A stretch of 64,000 bases of DNA from Branchiostoma floridae (GCF_000003815.2 NC_049993.1:14174722-14238721), one strand, 5' to 3'. Shown: positions 50,125-62,400, counted from the first letter of the stretch. Notes: generated by a model from the sequence alone, not told the origin. Made by a program: numbers and translations.

Positions 50125-51498
50125 TACCTGCAGTAGTAGAAATTTGTACCACTTTGGTAGAAGAAGGTCATAAACTCTACTCGTGCCTTCTTCAAGAGTG
50201 AAATACTGGACTGATTGAGAGAATTTCACCAAAGGCAAACAAGGAATCAGGGACTACGAAATGAGACAATGTTACCAAAGGAAGACTGAACTTATTTTGC
50301 AACCGTTAGTGTTTTTGTGATATGATATCCATAACTTAAACTTCAGTAGCAGCACATCGTACCCTCTACGGTAGACGGGGGGCGCCATAAACTTTCCGCT
50401 TGCCCGGCCTCTCTAACAGTCAAATCAGGGACTACGTAATGAGACAATGTTACCAACTGGTGTCAGGCCGGCCGGAGTTGTTTCGCATTAGCTGGTAATT
50501 ACAAGCCGAGGAAGGCGGTGCACCGGGGGTCGTGCTCTATCGATCCGCGCAATGCAATTTGAACTCCGTCGAGACATCAATATTGTTTGATTGAAATTCT
50601 TCCGGGAAAAGGGTATTCTATTATGAAGCGGTAATGTGTCCCTCGAAGGACTTCCCCAACAAAGAGCAAGTGTGACTGTAACCTGGCTTGGCAGCCATGT
50701 AATCCGTACTTATTCAAGAGGTCTTCTATAATAATAAGGAGGTGTTTAGTGCTGGAGGAAAATAATAGAGCGGCGAACAAAGGCAATACTGTAGACATTT
50801 TGCCAAATACCTCTGACTCATCTGACTAGAAACACACTGGGTGGTCACGTGTGAAAAAATCAACTCACTGCTACATTTGTGATTTCCCATCTACTGATCG
50901 AGTTCCAATAGAGAGGAATACCACATATTCATGGTACAAACTTTTGTCCACTAACATAATTTTAATTTATGACTGGAATTAAAGATATCCATTATGTTTT
51001 GAAGCATGTAGCTATTGCTATTTGGCGTGCGTTTGACTATGGAAAGCTACGCTTCATTTTGGTATGGTATATCAATATTCATTATGTCTGCCATTTTCAT
51101 AATTGAGGGGGAAACATCTGTCATTTGATGTAATTTGCTCTGTTTTCATGGAGTTCAGCATTGTATTTACATTGAGTTTAAAGGGTAGCTTTTGTCGGGA
51201 TTAAACAGTAATATCCAATTAAGTCAGAAAATTTGACTTTTTGTACTTATATTGTGACGGCATAAGCATCTTGAAATTAAATGTTCACTTCCCCCATTGT
51301 CTTTGGTTATTATTTTTATATATGTCAACTTTCGTACAGAGTTAGCAGCTGGGCTGCCGATGGTAACATAATTCTGTCAGGGAAGAAAAGTTATTACAGT
51401 TGAATCCCCCACAGATTGAAGTCTACAGACATAAAAAGGTGACTTTCAAGTTCAAACCCAAAGGTATATATTGTTCCTGGCTAAAAGGTTATACCTAC

Positions 51499-51574
51499 GT
51501 GCACGTTAGCTTGACCGCTTTCCCCCTCCTCTCGTAGACGTCTTGTCTCGGGTTCAGTTCCAACTTGGGAGGCA
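51499..51574 (-). CDS. Exon 2: first half of Ig domain 2
   Basis: This 76-nt exon is too short for an ORF scan and was found from its splice sites. The acceptor is ATGTATGTTTCAG and the donor is AC/GTAGGT. It enters in phase 1 and leaves in phase 2. It encodes residues 138-161, starting PPKLELNPRQ and ending GKAVKLTC, which is the A and B strands of an Ig domain with the first disulphide Cys at 161. Joined to exon 1 it restores Val137 in VIVPPK, a typical Ig linker. Joined to exon 3 it restores Thr162. Exon 3 by itself lacks a B-strand Cys and enters in phase 2, so it needs exactly this kind of exon; the fit is good. It lies 7.4 kb from exon 1 and 12.7 kb from exon 3. Confidence 0.9.
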
Positions 51575-53088
51575 CTGAAACATACATGAAGGGGGACAAA
51601 GATCAGGGAGGAGATATCATCAGTCATGTCTGCTCCAATGCGCTTGAAGGCTAGCACCAAACAGTTCAGCTGTTGTTTCCAAATTGCATCAAAGTCGTAT
51701 CAGGCTGAGTGGTTTTATGACATAAGCCATACCTAGGGGTAGACCGTATGGGTCTAATATTGCGCCAGATGCCATGGGGTCCCTCCACGCCCCTATGGCA
51801 TACGCCATTAATGCTCTTTTATTGCGGATATTAGTCTCAGAACCAAATGTATCTATTAATAAAGTGTGTGATGGGTAGTGGGAGATACATCATTGGGACA
51901 TGCAAACATCTGGATCCGCTTCTCTCAGATGGTGGTTTAAAACTGTTGGGAATTACATGGGATATGAACTTGACGGGGCTTAAATCAACGTTACTCTTCC
52001 ATGTAGGTTTGAGGGTTTAAGCTAAGTTTGGCACTTCTTTTACATTAGGATTAAGCAAACAGACACATCAACTTATACTTTTGGGGCCTATTCTCTGTGG
52101 AAGTGGTATTTCATGTATCTCTATGGAGACATTTTGATCCTTAATGTTCTTAGAAATTGAATGGATATTAACTATATCTCTCTACTGGGGATTCCATCAT
52201 TGCAGAAATGTTTCCAGAAATGCCAATTGTTAGATGCTTATTGTCACTTTATGTGAGGAAGATATTCAAAAGAAAAGCTTAAGCTTATAAGTTAATTTGA
52301 ATGAATATGTTAATAGTACTTCAACTTCTACGAGTACCTCTGTGTCATTTGTGTATGGAGTTACATTTGTCTTTTTATGCAAATCATTTTTTGTAAGCAA
52401 TGGTAAATCCGGAGCTCAGTAACTCAATTTGCCATATTTTCCCTGTTCAAACTGTTTGTTGTTACCTTCGTATCGCCTTGGGTATTGCCTTATTTAACTA
52501 TTTTTGTGCTAATGTTGGAAGATTCAAAGCATTGAGTTCAAAGGCTCTCAACGGGGAATTTTAGTCACGTAGAAAAAAATCGCACATTCATGCCAAATCT
52601 TTCTTGTAACCCCGTGCCTTCCACCCCTATGAGATTAATTACTTTGTTGAAGCGACTCCGCACATACTTGGGCGTTGGTTGGTGACCTTTACCAGCGTGC
52701 CAAGCGGAATAATCACCTAAACAACCTTTCGCATTTCCCTCTGGGGTAAGGGTGGTACGGCCCGGACAGATACAACACCGATGTCTCCCTCAAACCATGT
52801 AACGAAGTAATAAAGCAAAGACTCAGTAATTAAACTTCTGAGAGTCTGTGCCATAAAGCTCGAAGATGGGACAAGCCCCCGGAAAAGGTCAAGCCATATA
52901 GAGCATATCATCACCAGTGTAATTACACCCAGGCAGTAGGCGCACGGATTAACTGGCAGCTAACACCATCTGATATACGCGCATGAACTCTTCTGTTGGA
53001 GTGGGCTCTGCTGAATACAGAAGTAATTAAGGAGTACTTAACGTTATCGCCCTAGGAATAGAAGGGCCAGAATGCTGACTGTGTAAAA

Positions 53089-53376
53089 AGAAGGTAAAGG
53101 TAGTTCTATAGACTTTTAGAGGCCGCAAGGGTAGTGGGTTTTTTATCCACTGTGTCTAGAGCACGGTACTAGAAGGCGGAGCCCATCCCTCTCCTTTCCC
53201 ATATTTTTAGTTTTAACCTCACCAACCGAAGTCAGGTACCTGTTTTACACCTGGGTGTTGTGAGGTAAACTGTGTTAAGTTCCTAGGCCCTCCCCCAGGG
53301 ATACAATGTCAGGGAAACAATGGACCTCTCAAACTCCAGCCTCGCAAGTCTAGCAACCCGGCCACTTAATGCTAAA
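53089..53376 (-). mobile_element. tRNA-derived SINE-like element
   Basis: Read on the minus strand it has a degenerate tRNA-like head (AAGTGGCCGGGTTGCTAG, then GGAGTTTGAGAGGTCC), then CCCAGGTGTAAAACAGGTAC, GACTTCGGTTGG, GGATGGGCTCCGCCTTC and AAAACCCACTACCC, ending in GAACTACCTTTACC. This matches, from memory, the body of SINEs frequent in lancelet genomes. It shares the tRNA-head organisation of the piece at 13.6 kb. Confidence 0.65.
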
Positions 53377-53820
53377 CATCATCATCATCGCGAACAGTTA
53401 AACACCCATCCATATCTGTCCCCCATAGCGTTCTTTAGATCGTCGATCTACGGTCCCACATCAAGTTAGTCTATATAAGTCAGTCGTGTTCGCTTAGCAT
53501 GTATATACCCGTGTGTTTGAAAGCCTTCTCATTATATATTTTATGTTCTTTGTTCCTAAAACCGTGGCCGGCAAATCTGGTCCTACGCACTACCAAACAC
53601 ACACAAAAACGTAGTTCTAAACTCAAGGGATGGGCCCTGCGTGATCCAGGCTTCAGCCATAAGTGAAGATAATTACGGAACGCGAGTTTAGCATGTTTCC
53701 GTGCAAAGACCAGGTTCAAAGAAATTATCCCCTGATGTGACAGATGTTGGGGGTGATGCGTCGGACAATAGAAGCGTTTTAACAGCACGCAAGGTTAAGG
53801 CCACTACCATGAACCACCTG

Positions 53821-54226
53821 TAAGGCCATACCAGTTTTATTTGTTGTTTCTCGGATTTTCCAACCCTATTTTCTTCCGATTTGAAAAAAAAAAAAACTTT
53901 TCAAATTGATGGCCACACCTTGTGTTGACAAAATTTCAATGCGTCTCCTTTCTCAGATCAACTATGGGCCTCAAATTCCAGTAGCTATGCATGCCTATTT
54001 TGGACAGTACATTTATAATGTTTCTTCAAACTTCAGACTTTACTACCAGGTCCAATCTTTCTTCAAACTTCGGACTTTGCTGCCAGGGACAAATGTTGAA
54101 AGTTTAGGTTTTCCTGTCCGATCTCCCCTACCCCCGACTTTTTGAAAACATTTTTTTCGACCGACCGACCCAATTTTTTTCTGAAAAAAAAATCGAGAAA
54201 CAACAAATAAAATTGGTGTGGCCTAA
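53821..54226. mobile_element. Non-autonomous element with ~40-bp inverted ends
   Basis: The left end TAAGGCCATACCAGTTTTAT, then TTGTTGTTTCTCG reappears inverted at the right end (CGAGAAACAACAAATAAAAT, then TGGTGTGGCCTAA). A-rich and T-rich runs lie inside each arm. There is no transposase. Confidence 0.75.
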
Positions 54227-55129
54227 ACTGGGATAGAATTCTCAAGGGCAGGGAGGGCACACCCATACACGGCTTTTCTAAAACCTGATTAACAACGACA
54301 AAATCAGCCAGATGAATTTTTCAATGTCATAAATCACCAGGGAAATTTTCAGAAGCAATTTTTCATTTTTTATCGCTTCGAACACTAGCATATGATTTAG
54401 TGCCAAGTCAATAGGCTACAAAGAATAGAATCAGGATAAAAGGCAAATAGCGTTACCCTTATAATTCTCGTTTGCAAAATTTTAATGCTGTATTGATAGA
54501 TAGAATTTTATGATTCTATGTAGTAGCAATAGATATAGATGCGAGACAAAGTAACACGAAGTGTAGCAATTTCCATTTCGTGCACACAGGAAACCACGAT
54601 CAATCAATCGACAAACATAGAGACTTGTCGAGGGTGCCATCTTACGTGTGAAATTGAAAATAAATCAAATTATGAAAGCATTTGTAGAACGTCAATTTGC
54701 GGTATCATTTTGCCTCAAAACACCCATGTTAAGTTGAGATTTTAAAAAAGAATACACATTCCTAGAATGCTGCCAATTTTCACCAATTTACATTCTATCG
54801 ATATAGTTTCATCATATATCTTTACACCGAATTCTGACAGTAAATACGTACAATTTGGCCTAGTGATGTGGTTCAATTTATATGTGCTTGTACTTGCAAT
54901 AAAGTATGAAAACATAAAAGACAGTTTCAGTACGAAGTAGCTCTTCGAGATTTGTGGCATAATTCGCCATTAAGCCCCAATTCTGTCCAAATTGCCCGAG
55001 AATGCCATTTTCCATAATGCCAACCCTTCTTGATAACTCCGTCATTGTAATGAAGCTAATATGCTCTCTAACGGCTTCTAGCATGATGACTCCATTAACG
55101 GTCAGGTAATGACAAATGTAATGCTCGGG

Positions 55130-56765
55130 ACAAACGATAACTGCGTAGCACCGCCACTGCTAATAGTTATCGATGTACCGCAGGAAATATTACTCATTGT
55201 TATTGACACTTGTTGGGACTCGTGCCAAATTGCTCTCACGAATCGGTGGACGCTTCTCTGTTTTCAATTGAATTATAACGCGTTATAACCGTACTGTGTA
55301 GCCATTGAGGATATAATACCTGCAATGTAAGATTTGCCACGAACTTCTTTAGTAAGAGTTATACTTATAGATGTAACTTTTGCTGTTGTCTAACTTGCTC
55401 CCCTCCCCGTCTTGCAATAATAGGGAAATGACACAATGATTCAGTACAGAACGTTCTTGCGAATTGGTCAACTCTTGTATTTCCAATTGAAGTGTAACAC
55501 GTGCTAACCGGATAATCAACCATCAAGTTAAATACAAAATACCTGCTTTGTAATCATGAAGCTGTCAGCGTAAAATGGGCTGAATGAACTTTAAAGAACA
55601 CATTACTATAACCGTAGCATATACGGGATAGCAGGAACACGTTTGCCCCCCTCCCCAACATGCAATGACAAAGAAATGACTCAATAATTTGATAGCCTTT
55701 TCCCACCAATTTGTCAAGCCTTCCGTTTCAAATTGATTTTCCATTGAAGGCATAACACCTGCAACACAAGATTTGTCACAAATTTAGTTCGTACCAGATT
55801 ACAGAAACAGGCTTGCCCCCTCTACCCACCAACTAATGTTGAGGGAATGACCCAATGATTGAGTCATATTTCTCACAAATTGGTTGATGCTATCAGCTTT
55901 TAATTAAATAACACATTATAACCGTAGCATGTTGCCATTAGAGACATGATACTGGCAATATAATATTTGTCATACGTTTATTTCGTACGATATAGCAGAA
56001 GTACCCTTGCCCTTTCCTCTCCCAATCTTTCAATGCCAGAAAAAATGACCGATGATTGACGGGCCCTTCTTGCCAATCAGTCAAAGATTCTGATGTCAAT
56101 TCAACTTTTAACTCCAAGATAACCGAAATATATCTGCCCCCTTCCCACTTCCATCACCCAGTGAAAGACAAATGACCCGATAACTAATAACTTTCTCACC
56201 AATTGGTCAATGTTTCTGTTTCCAATCGAGTTGTAACACATTACGAACACACCGTGTAGCCATGAAATACGCAATACCTGTAATACAAATGTCACCACAA
56301 ACTTATTTTATACAGTCAAGAGATGGAAGAAACACATTTGCACCTTCCCCTTTCCATCATCCTATGACAGAAAAATGATCCAATCATTAACAGAATTTTC
56401 ACGCCAATTAGTCAACGCATCTGTTTACAATTGAATTATAACACACCGAAATTTCAGCATATAGCAATTTAAGGTCAGGTCTTTAACACACTCCAGGAGC
56501 TGGGGTTCCCCAGATCCGACTGGACTGTCCACGCCCAGTGTAGAACAACGTGGCGAGAACTGTCTGAACTGTCTGCAGCCACCACGCATCAACATATGAT
56601 GCATGCGAACGATTGATTGATTGCAATTTAAGGACATGATACTTAAAATATAAGGTTTGTGAAAAACAAATTTCGTCAGAGGTAGCAAAAACACGTATGC
56701 CCCCCTCCCCTTCAAATAATCCGATGACAAAGAAATGACCCAATGATTGACAGGCCTATGATTAC
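55130..56765. repeat. Degenerate tandem array, about eight copies of a 150-220-bp unit
   Basis: A fixed series of words recurs: TTGCCCCCCTCCCC-like, CAATGACAAAGAAATGACCC, AATGATTGA, CCAATTGGTCAA, TTCAATTGAATTATAACACA, GTAGCCATTGAGG and ATAATACCTGCAA, then TTTGTCACAAATTTATTTCG. Copies are old and interrupted; an unrelated repeat fragment sits at about 56470-56640. Confidence 0.85.
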
Positions 56766-59015
56766 GCTGGTTGGACAGACATGGTAATCAAGTCACAACA
56801 GAAATATACGATGTAAAAACCAGCAGGAACAGCACAATAATTGGACAATTACAGTAGTCTGCACTACTTGGAGGCCATTTTGTCTCGTTCACGAATACAA
56901 AGAGGCCATACGACTTACGCAAGTGGGGGGGGGGGCAAATTACAGGAGTAAAAGAGAACTCCGCTGTTAACATGACGTTCAACATATTGTCGGCCAAGAG
57001 GGCATAAATTCAAACGTCTGGAGCGGCACATTTAGATAAGTGTTAACCTTTTGCTTTTGGAGCATTTTGCATTTTTGGTCGGCACCACAGCGAAAATAAT
57101 GATAATCATGAATAAATAAAATGCACCACAAAGTGGGTAATCCATCTTAATCTGGCGGTGGGATTACGTGTAAAATCAGCCAACTTAATCTTCTGCGGGG
57201 AACGACAAAACTATTAAGCATGCGGTAGCTTAGATATAGAGGACGACATAATATCATTATTCTACTTCATTACATTAAACCTTAAGGTACAATAACTCTG
57301 TAAATTCCTTTACACAGTAATGTTCTCGTGTTCTAAGAACAGCTAGCATGTATGCAAATTGTAGCTATGAATAAAGCATAAAGCATACCGTACTTCTCTT
57401 ATTTACACATATTATTCTCTCATTTACAGTTATGAATTCTCAAGGAATCTAACTTGCAAGTTAAGTCCATATATTCAGTTAATCTAGGGCATGATTATGT
57501 AACGAATGTCATAGTCGTTGTAATTGTCAAAAGCCTCTTGGTACCAGCTTTGAATGACAAGATTGGCCATACCTTCAATATAACATTGTCTGGATGTCCA
57601 AAGTATTCATATCTAAATGATTGCAACTTAAAACAGTTTTTAAAAACCCGTTTTGGACCCCCATCAAACCACCAACACATTCTTCAGCCAACGGATGTGT
57701 AATTTCATTTATTTGTCTAGCGCGAACATAGTTCTTTCCGCGAAGAAATCCCGAGATTGAATTAGCCGGGAGGGAAGTGCTCCACATAACGTGCTATCGT
57801 CTCCTGGAAATCTTGGGATGTGCATTCCGGGAATGCAGGAGTTGGTGAGAAAGAACGGATAGTCTAGAAAACGTGCCCGTGCATTGGGTCACCTTCCCGG
57901 TAGCATATACCTTTCTTATGCCATATTGATTTGATTATATGGATTACATCTGCGCGTGCATCAATTTTCGGCCGTTTCCCCTAATGTTTTCAACTATATT
58001 ATAAATCGTACAAAGCAGCTGCAAAACGAGCAAAGGTATATTGTACAGTCAAATGATATGGGAAAAACGTATGTTGATGTCATAGAATGCCAATGTCAAT
58101 GTCATGGAAGAAAATGTGAAAGAAAATGAAAAAAGAAAAGGATATTGGCTCAATTCAACCGTTGCCACGACTTAGATTTTCTGATAACTTTTTTTTTGAC
58201 AAACGTTTTTTTTATTCGCACGCTGGCATGAGTTTGGGACTTTCCATAGAATGTTATCCATATAATCAAGTCAACATGGCCCTACTATAACTAGAAAAGA
58301 ACGGGACATACAGTCTTAAATAGGGCATGTTGACCCTACCACCCACGGCATACTCAAAGTCTTTCTTGTTATTTCTTTAAAGTCCGGGTTTTGCATAGCG
58401 GATCCATACACAGTGCGTGTGCTGGCGTGATCTTGTTAAGCTTCTGGAAAATTGCCAATTACGCTGGATTCTTTGTAATGAAGATTTAATCATTTCATCA
58501 ACCCGTTACAACGATTCTTGCCTTTTCAGCCATCGGAAATAGGATACATATTCAAGCAGGCTCATAAGCCGATGTATATGGCACAAGTCCATTGCTTTTT
58601 GCTGAAAAAAAGGTTACTTTAGTTTATTTATTCTACCAGGATCCACAGTGATTCGGGGCTTGGGGGCTGGACCTTTACATAAAATAGCAAACATTACAAC
58701 ATATTACTATAATACAACACATAAACATACAGCACAGATGAAAGGTAAGTAAACTAAAATAGATAAACATTCATGAGTACACAGAAAATGTAAACAACTA
58801 ATAATGCAAATGAAGTAACGTATAACCATACTATGTTTCATCCAGGAATGAAATTACAGTAAATGAAAGTCTAACAGTAGATAGAATTAAATGTTAAGTA
58901 ATTAATTGATAAAAAAGTGAAATTTCAATATGTATGAGACGGAAAGTATTGTATATAAGAATTTTAATGGTTAATAGATTAATACATTAATGTATAGGTT
59001 AAGTATGTGACTTAC

Positions 59016-59424
59016 CTATGACTTCAAGGGACACGTGTCTTTCTTTAGGTCCGACTTCCTCCAAGAGTGCGGTGAGGACATACATACCCTCGTCTCGGAG
59101 CTTCAGGTCTTTAATCCTTAGAGAGCCCCTGTCAGTCAGCTCCGCACGCCCTTTCAAAGGTCCCAAAGAATTGGACTGCTCTCCGGTACCTTTAGGCTTA
59201 TACATGTAGACAGCAATGCGAATCTGGCCCGAACCCTCCACTTTGCTCCATGTTAAAGCCACGACTTGGTCCATGTTAACGGCACCGGGTAGTGTGATAG
59301 AATCTCCTTGCGTGCCCTTTGCTTCAACCGGGTTGCCCATTTCTCCATAGACCCCTGCGGTAGAGAGGACGGTGTAAACGATCAAGAAAAGGGAAATGGC
59401 ATATCTAAACCAGGAAGTGGACAT
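59016..59424 (-). CDS. Exon 1: signal peptide and cysteine-free V-like Ig domain
   Basis: Encodes residues 1-136 and the first base of 137. Residues 1-27 look like a signal peptide: a short start with Arg7, a hydrophobic core AISLFLIVYTVL, and small residues STAG before the cut. The V-like domain follows. The B strand is DSITLPG, the C-strand Trp is at 59, GSLRIKDL comes before the F strand, and the F-strand signature is DEGMYVL (111-117). The two usual disulphide positions hold Gly47 and Leu117, and the exon encodes no Cys at all. The donor ATAG/GTAAGT leaves phase 1. I chose this Met because a strong acceptor (TTTTCCGTTTAG, exon from 59431) lies just upstream, which would cut off the longer frame beginning at 59478. 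A second acceptor inside the signal sequence (exon from 59354, phase 1) is possible, in which case the leader would come from another exon. Confidence 0.85.
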
Positions 59425-62400
59425 ATTTTGCCTAAACGGAAAACTCCACAGATGAAACAAAAGACAGAAAACCAGCAAGCCGTGTCAGGAGCGCACACAA
59501 AGAGAGAGAGAGAGTCTGTTATGATTAAATCGGTTTGCGTGTTATCTTGCCAAAGCATCATCAACTAAAATTAGCATGTGATTATCTATAATTGTATTAT
59601 CGTGCCTCAAGTGGTAAGAATTTATAATGCGGGCGCGTTCTCTCTCTTGGGGGATGTTTCTTGCAACGTGAGAAATTCGGACAAGTTCGACAGGGTCCGA
59701 TGAATGCAATTTATCATCTCGTCAGGTTGTGAACGGTAGGGGGCAAGGGTTAGCTTCCTTCGAGGGGGGCTAAGGTTTGATTGACACATGTCTTTTGAAT
59801 CCAACACAGTTTTCATGCCCACAAACACGGCATAAATTCAGATTTTAGTCAATAGACCCCCCTCCGGTCTTATGGAAGATTACTACTATCTTTTTCTAGA
59901 AAAATACCGTAATGCGCCTTCTAGGAATTGAAAAATGCCGTTATTATATCAACCATAACTCTGAGACTACATAGACGACATTTCTTTTTCCGTTATCTTT
60001 CCCTTCTTTCTGAACTTTGAGGCAACCGCAGGCAGTAGCCAGTGGCTTAAATCCACGCCACCGCGGCTTGACATATGAAGACTTCGTTTGGCTCTGACAA
60101 CATAATTCTGTTTAATAAATAATAAATGCTTCTCGACCAATAACGCCACTGCAAGCCGACGCCCGCTACTTTGCTCCCCATTTTACGACATGGCGGGATT
60201 TGAGCTAGCCTAATTAGCCAACATAGGCTTATTGTGATCCGATTATGAGAGCAGCTCGGCTGCAAAATGAATTTGGTGGATAAAAACCCCTCTAACGGTC
60301 CCCTGTCTGATAGACGCCGGTGGAGAAATACATCGAAATAATCAAATCTTTTTGTCGATGAGATGGAAACTGGATAACGGTGAGGCACAAATGGTTGCCG
60401 ACCCTGGAGTGCGTATCTCCATTCATCATAGTTCTGGGTGAGGTGCTTGAATACAGGGCTCGTTTCTGGCTAAATTAAACTGCGTTAATATCCCGTGGAG
60501 CCAACGATAGACAAGGCCCAAGGGCGAGGTAATAGACCACGGAATATTTAGCATCTGCTCCTTTTCCAATCCTTCATATTTTGGCCGTGTTTTTTTCTCT
60601 TCTTCACCAGACGGCTTCCTGTGGCTTCGTTCTGCCTGAGGGGGTGCATGGCGGTTGTATACATGCCACATTCTTTAGAAAGCTCTTAGAGAGCACCTGC
60701 TGGCTAAAAACTCTTTAATGGACGGCGCTAACCACGGTTATACCCTCTCACTGTTGGAAATCAGACACAGACACGCAATACATAATAACCTATCGCACTT
60801 TCCTAATGCTGTGTTTCTTTCCGCACACGAGGAGGTCTTGGCCCTCCGGCAAGCAGGAACTCGATGATGTGAATGGCAATAGGCTGCAGCTCTGGCAGAA
60901 TGTCTACAGCGTTAGTACAGCAGATGGAAATGGCCAAGTAAATCATGTTACGGTATATATCCAGTGGGGGGAATTATGTGGGAGGCCCAAAGACTGCTGC
61001 GCTTGCATTGCTATCTCCGGTAATCGAAGTGCAATATCCTGTTTGATGTTTGCAGCGAGCCGTATATATATGGATCCGTACATAGCCTGTAGCTGTGTTA
61101 GTGGCACGCGCGTGCTTATCAGCCGATCTCGGCATGCGGCGAGGTTAATGGTCGAACAAGGTTTGCCAGATCGAAGCACGTCGCCCCATTCTTCAGAGCG
61201 GACACCTTGTGTGGATTTGTCCCGGGGGAGAAACGCCGACGTGGGAGAATAGAGCTCGGCCAACGTTTTGATCTCACGACAAAGGCGGCTTTGCAACAAC
61301 GGCCCATACGGACGTGTTGCATGAAAGAGACTGAGTATACTCAATATCAATGGCTGCCGTACGGCATTCCGCGCTCTGATTCATACCATCTGATACGCAG
61401 ACAGAAAACAAGGCAGTAAAATACACTAGGCGGCACGCGTTTTGAAAGTAAAGCATTGCAATTCTTTGTCAGTTCCCGGAGAATACATCCGTCTGGCATG
61501 CATAGCTACATAGACCACCGCACAGACGGAAGCCGGAACGCAAGTCCATGAATTAACCTGACGCTAAGTCCTGTTATCATGTACAAGCCCTGTCATTTCG
61601 GACCATTATTGTTGGTGGGCACGGCCACCCTTTTGGTATCACTTACCTTGCAACCGCAACCAAGCGAGGCCGTAAAGAAGCAGCAATCGGCGCAGGCGGT
61701 TGAAGGCGGCTCTTCCCCGCCACATCACTGCGACGGGCCGGTCGGTCTCTCTCGGTGCTTCCACAAGCTGCCTACCGGCCGCTTACAACCTCATCCGCCA
61801 AAGACGTGTGTTGTCGCCGGTGCCCATCTCTCGCATGCACCACCTCCTTCTTTACGTGCGTTGTTCTCCACACAGCCCACAGATTCAATAGCGGCTGAGG
61901 CCGATTGCGAATCGTTGACCGAAGTTGGCAGCGCGCAGGAAAGCTTAAGCTGCGCTGCCGTGGAGACAACCCCCAAGTGTAAACTCCACGCGTGCTGTCG
62001 GTCGTGCGGGCATCTCAGCTCAAATCCCATCGATCCTTGCTGCGCATCGCCGAGTCCCTAATGTCGTCCCGTGCGCGCTGAAAAATTATGGGATTGATTA
62101 TGGCGGGAGAAAATGAGCAATGTGCTCATATGGAAAGGGCAGGAGAATGGGTTTTCCACATACTTCATTTAAAAGCAATTTGCCCCAATTTATAAGGTGC
62201 GGAGTGCCTATGGGGATGGCGCCACCCAGTGACGGCCTAGTTAAAGTGCAATGTTTCAAATTCAAGATAAAAGTAGTCCCCACTCGTCCTGCTTTAGTCT
62301 ATCCCTCGGCCTTGCCCACTCTTGCCCAGTCATCAGATATGCGACCAGCCAAGCGGTTCAGATCCAGAACGACCTAATGTTTCCTTCGCGCCCCTCCATC

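Larger units (their letters stand above)
38785..51498. other. Intron inside Ig domain 2
   Basis: About 12.7 kb between the two half-domain exons. It contains the CA array (39470-39895), two copies of a repeat at 40.3-40.6 kb, the gap and its duplicated flanks (41806-43752), a two-copy repeat (44560-44860), a two-copy repeat near 48.7-49.0 kb and the mariner-type element. From 45 to 48.6 kb nothing is recognised. Confidence 0.6.
51575..59015. other. Intron between exon 1 and exon 2
   Basis: About 7.4 kb. It holds a SINE-like element (53089-53376), an inverted-repeat element (53821-54226), the 55.1-56.8 kb array and, at 58620-58700, a TTTATTTATTCTACCAGG block that may be the reversed 3' end of a non-LTR retrotransposon. 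No exon is recognised in it. Confidence 0.6.
3461..59424 (-). other. Gene span: Ig-superfamily membrane receptor with two cytoplasmic SH3 domains (3' end outside window)
   Basis: This is a gene model built from minus-strand exons that share orientation and compatible splice phases. The order is signal peptide and V-like Ig domain, split second Ig domain, third Ig domain, optional stalk, transmembrane segment, optional tyrosine-rich tail, SH3, SH3. The codons restored across junctions read well: exon 1/2 gives Val in a VIVPPK stretch, and exon 3/4 gives Tyr in HYPAT. All borders except the intron inside Ig domain 2 are phase 1. Residue numbers used below assume that all nine exons are joined and that translation starts at 59424. 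The distal domain resembles the cysteine-free V domains of CD2, SLAM and CEACAM proteins, and the SH3 domains resemble adaptor SH3s of the CIN85/CD2AP or intersectin kind; both are resemblance only. The alternative is two adjacent genes on one strand, with the SH3 exons in the second. Confidence 0.7.

Noticed and set aside
56470-56640. G+C-richer segment with GRGQSSRIWGTPAPGVC in the minus frame
   Set aside because: It looks like a dispersed-repeat fragment inserted in a tandem array; I could not assign a family or an intact frame.
60806-61350. 148-codon plus frame and 135-codon minus frame
   Set aside because: They overlap on opposite strands in G+C-rich DNA; neither has a domain and both look like composition effects.
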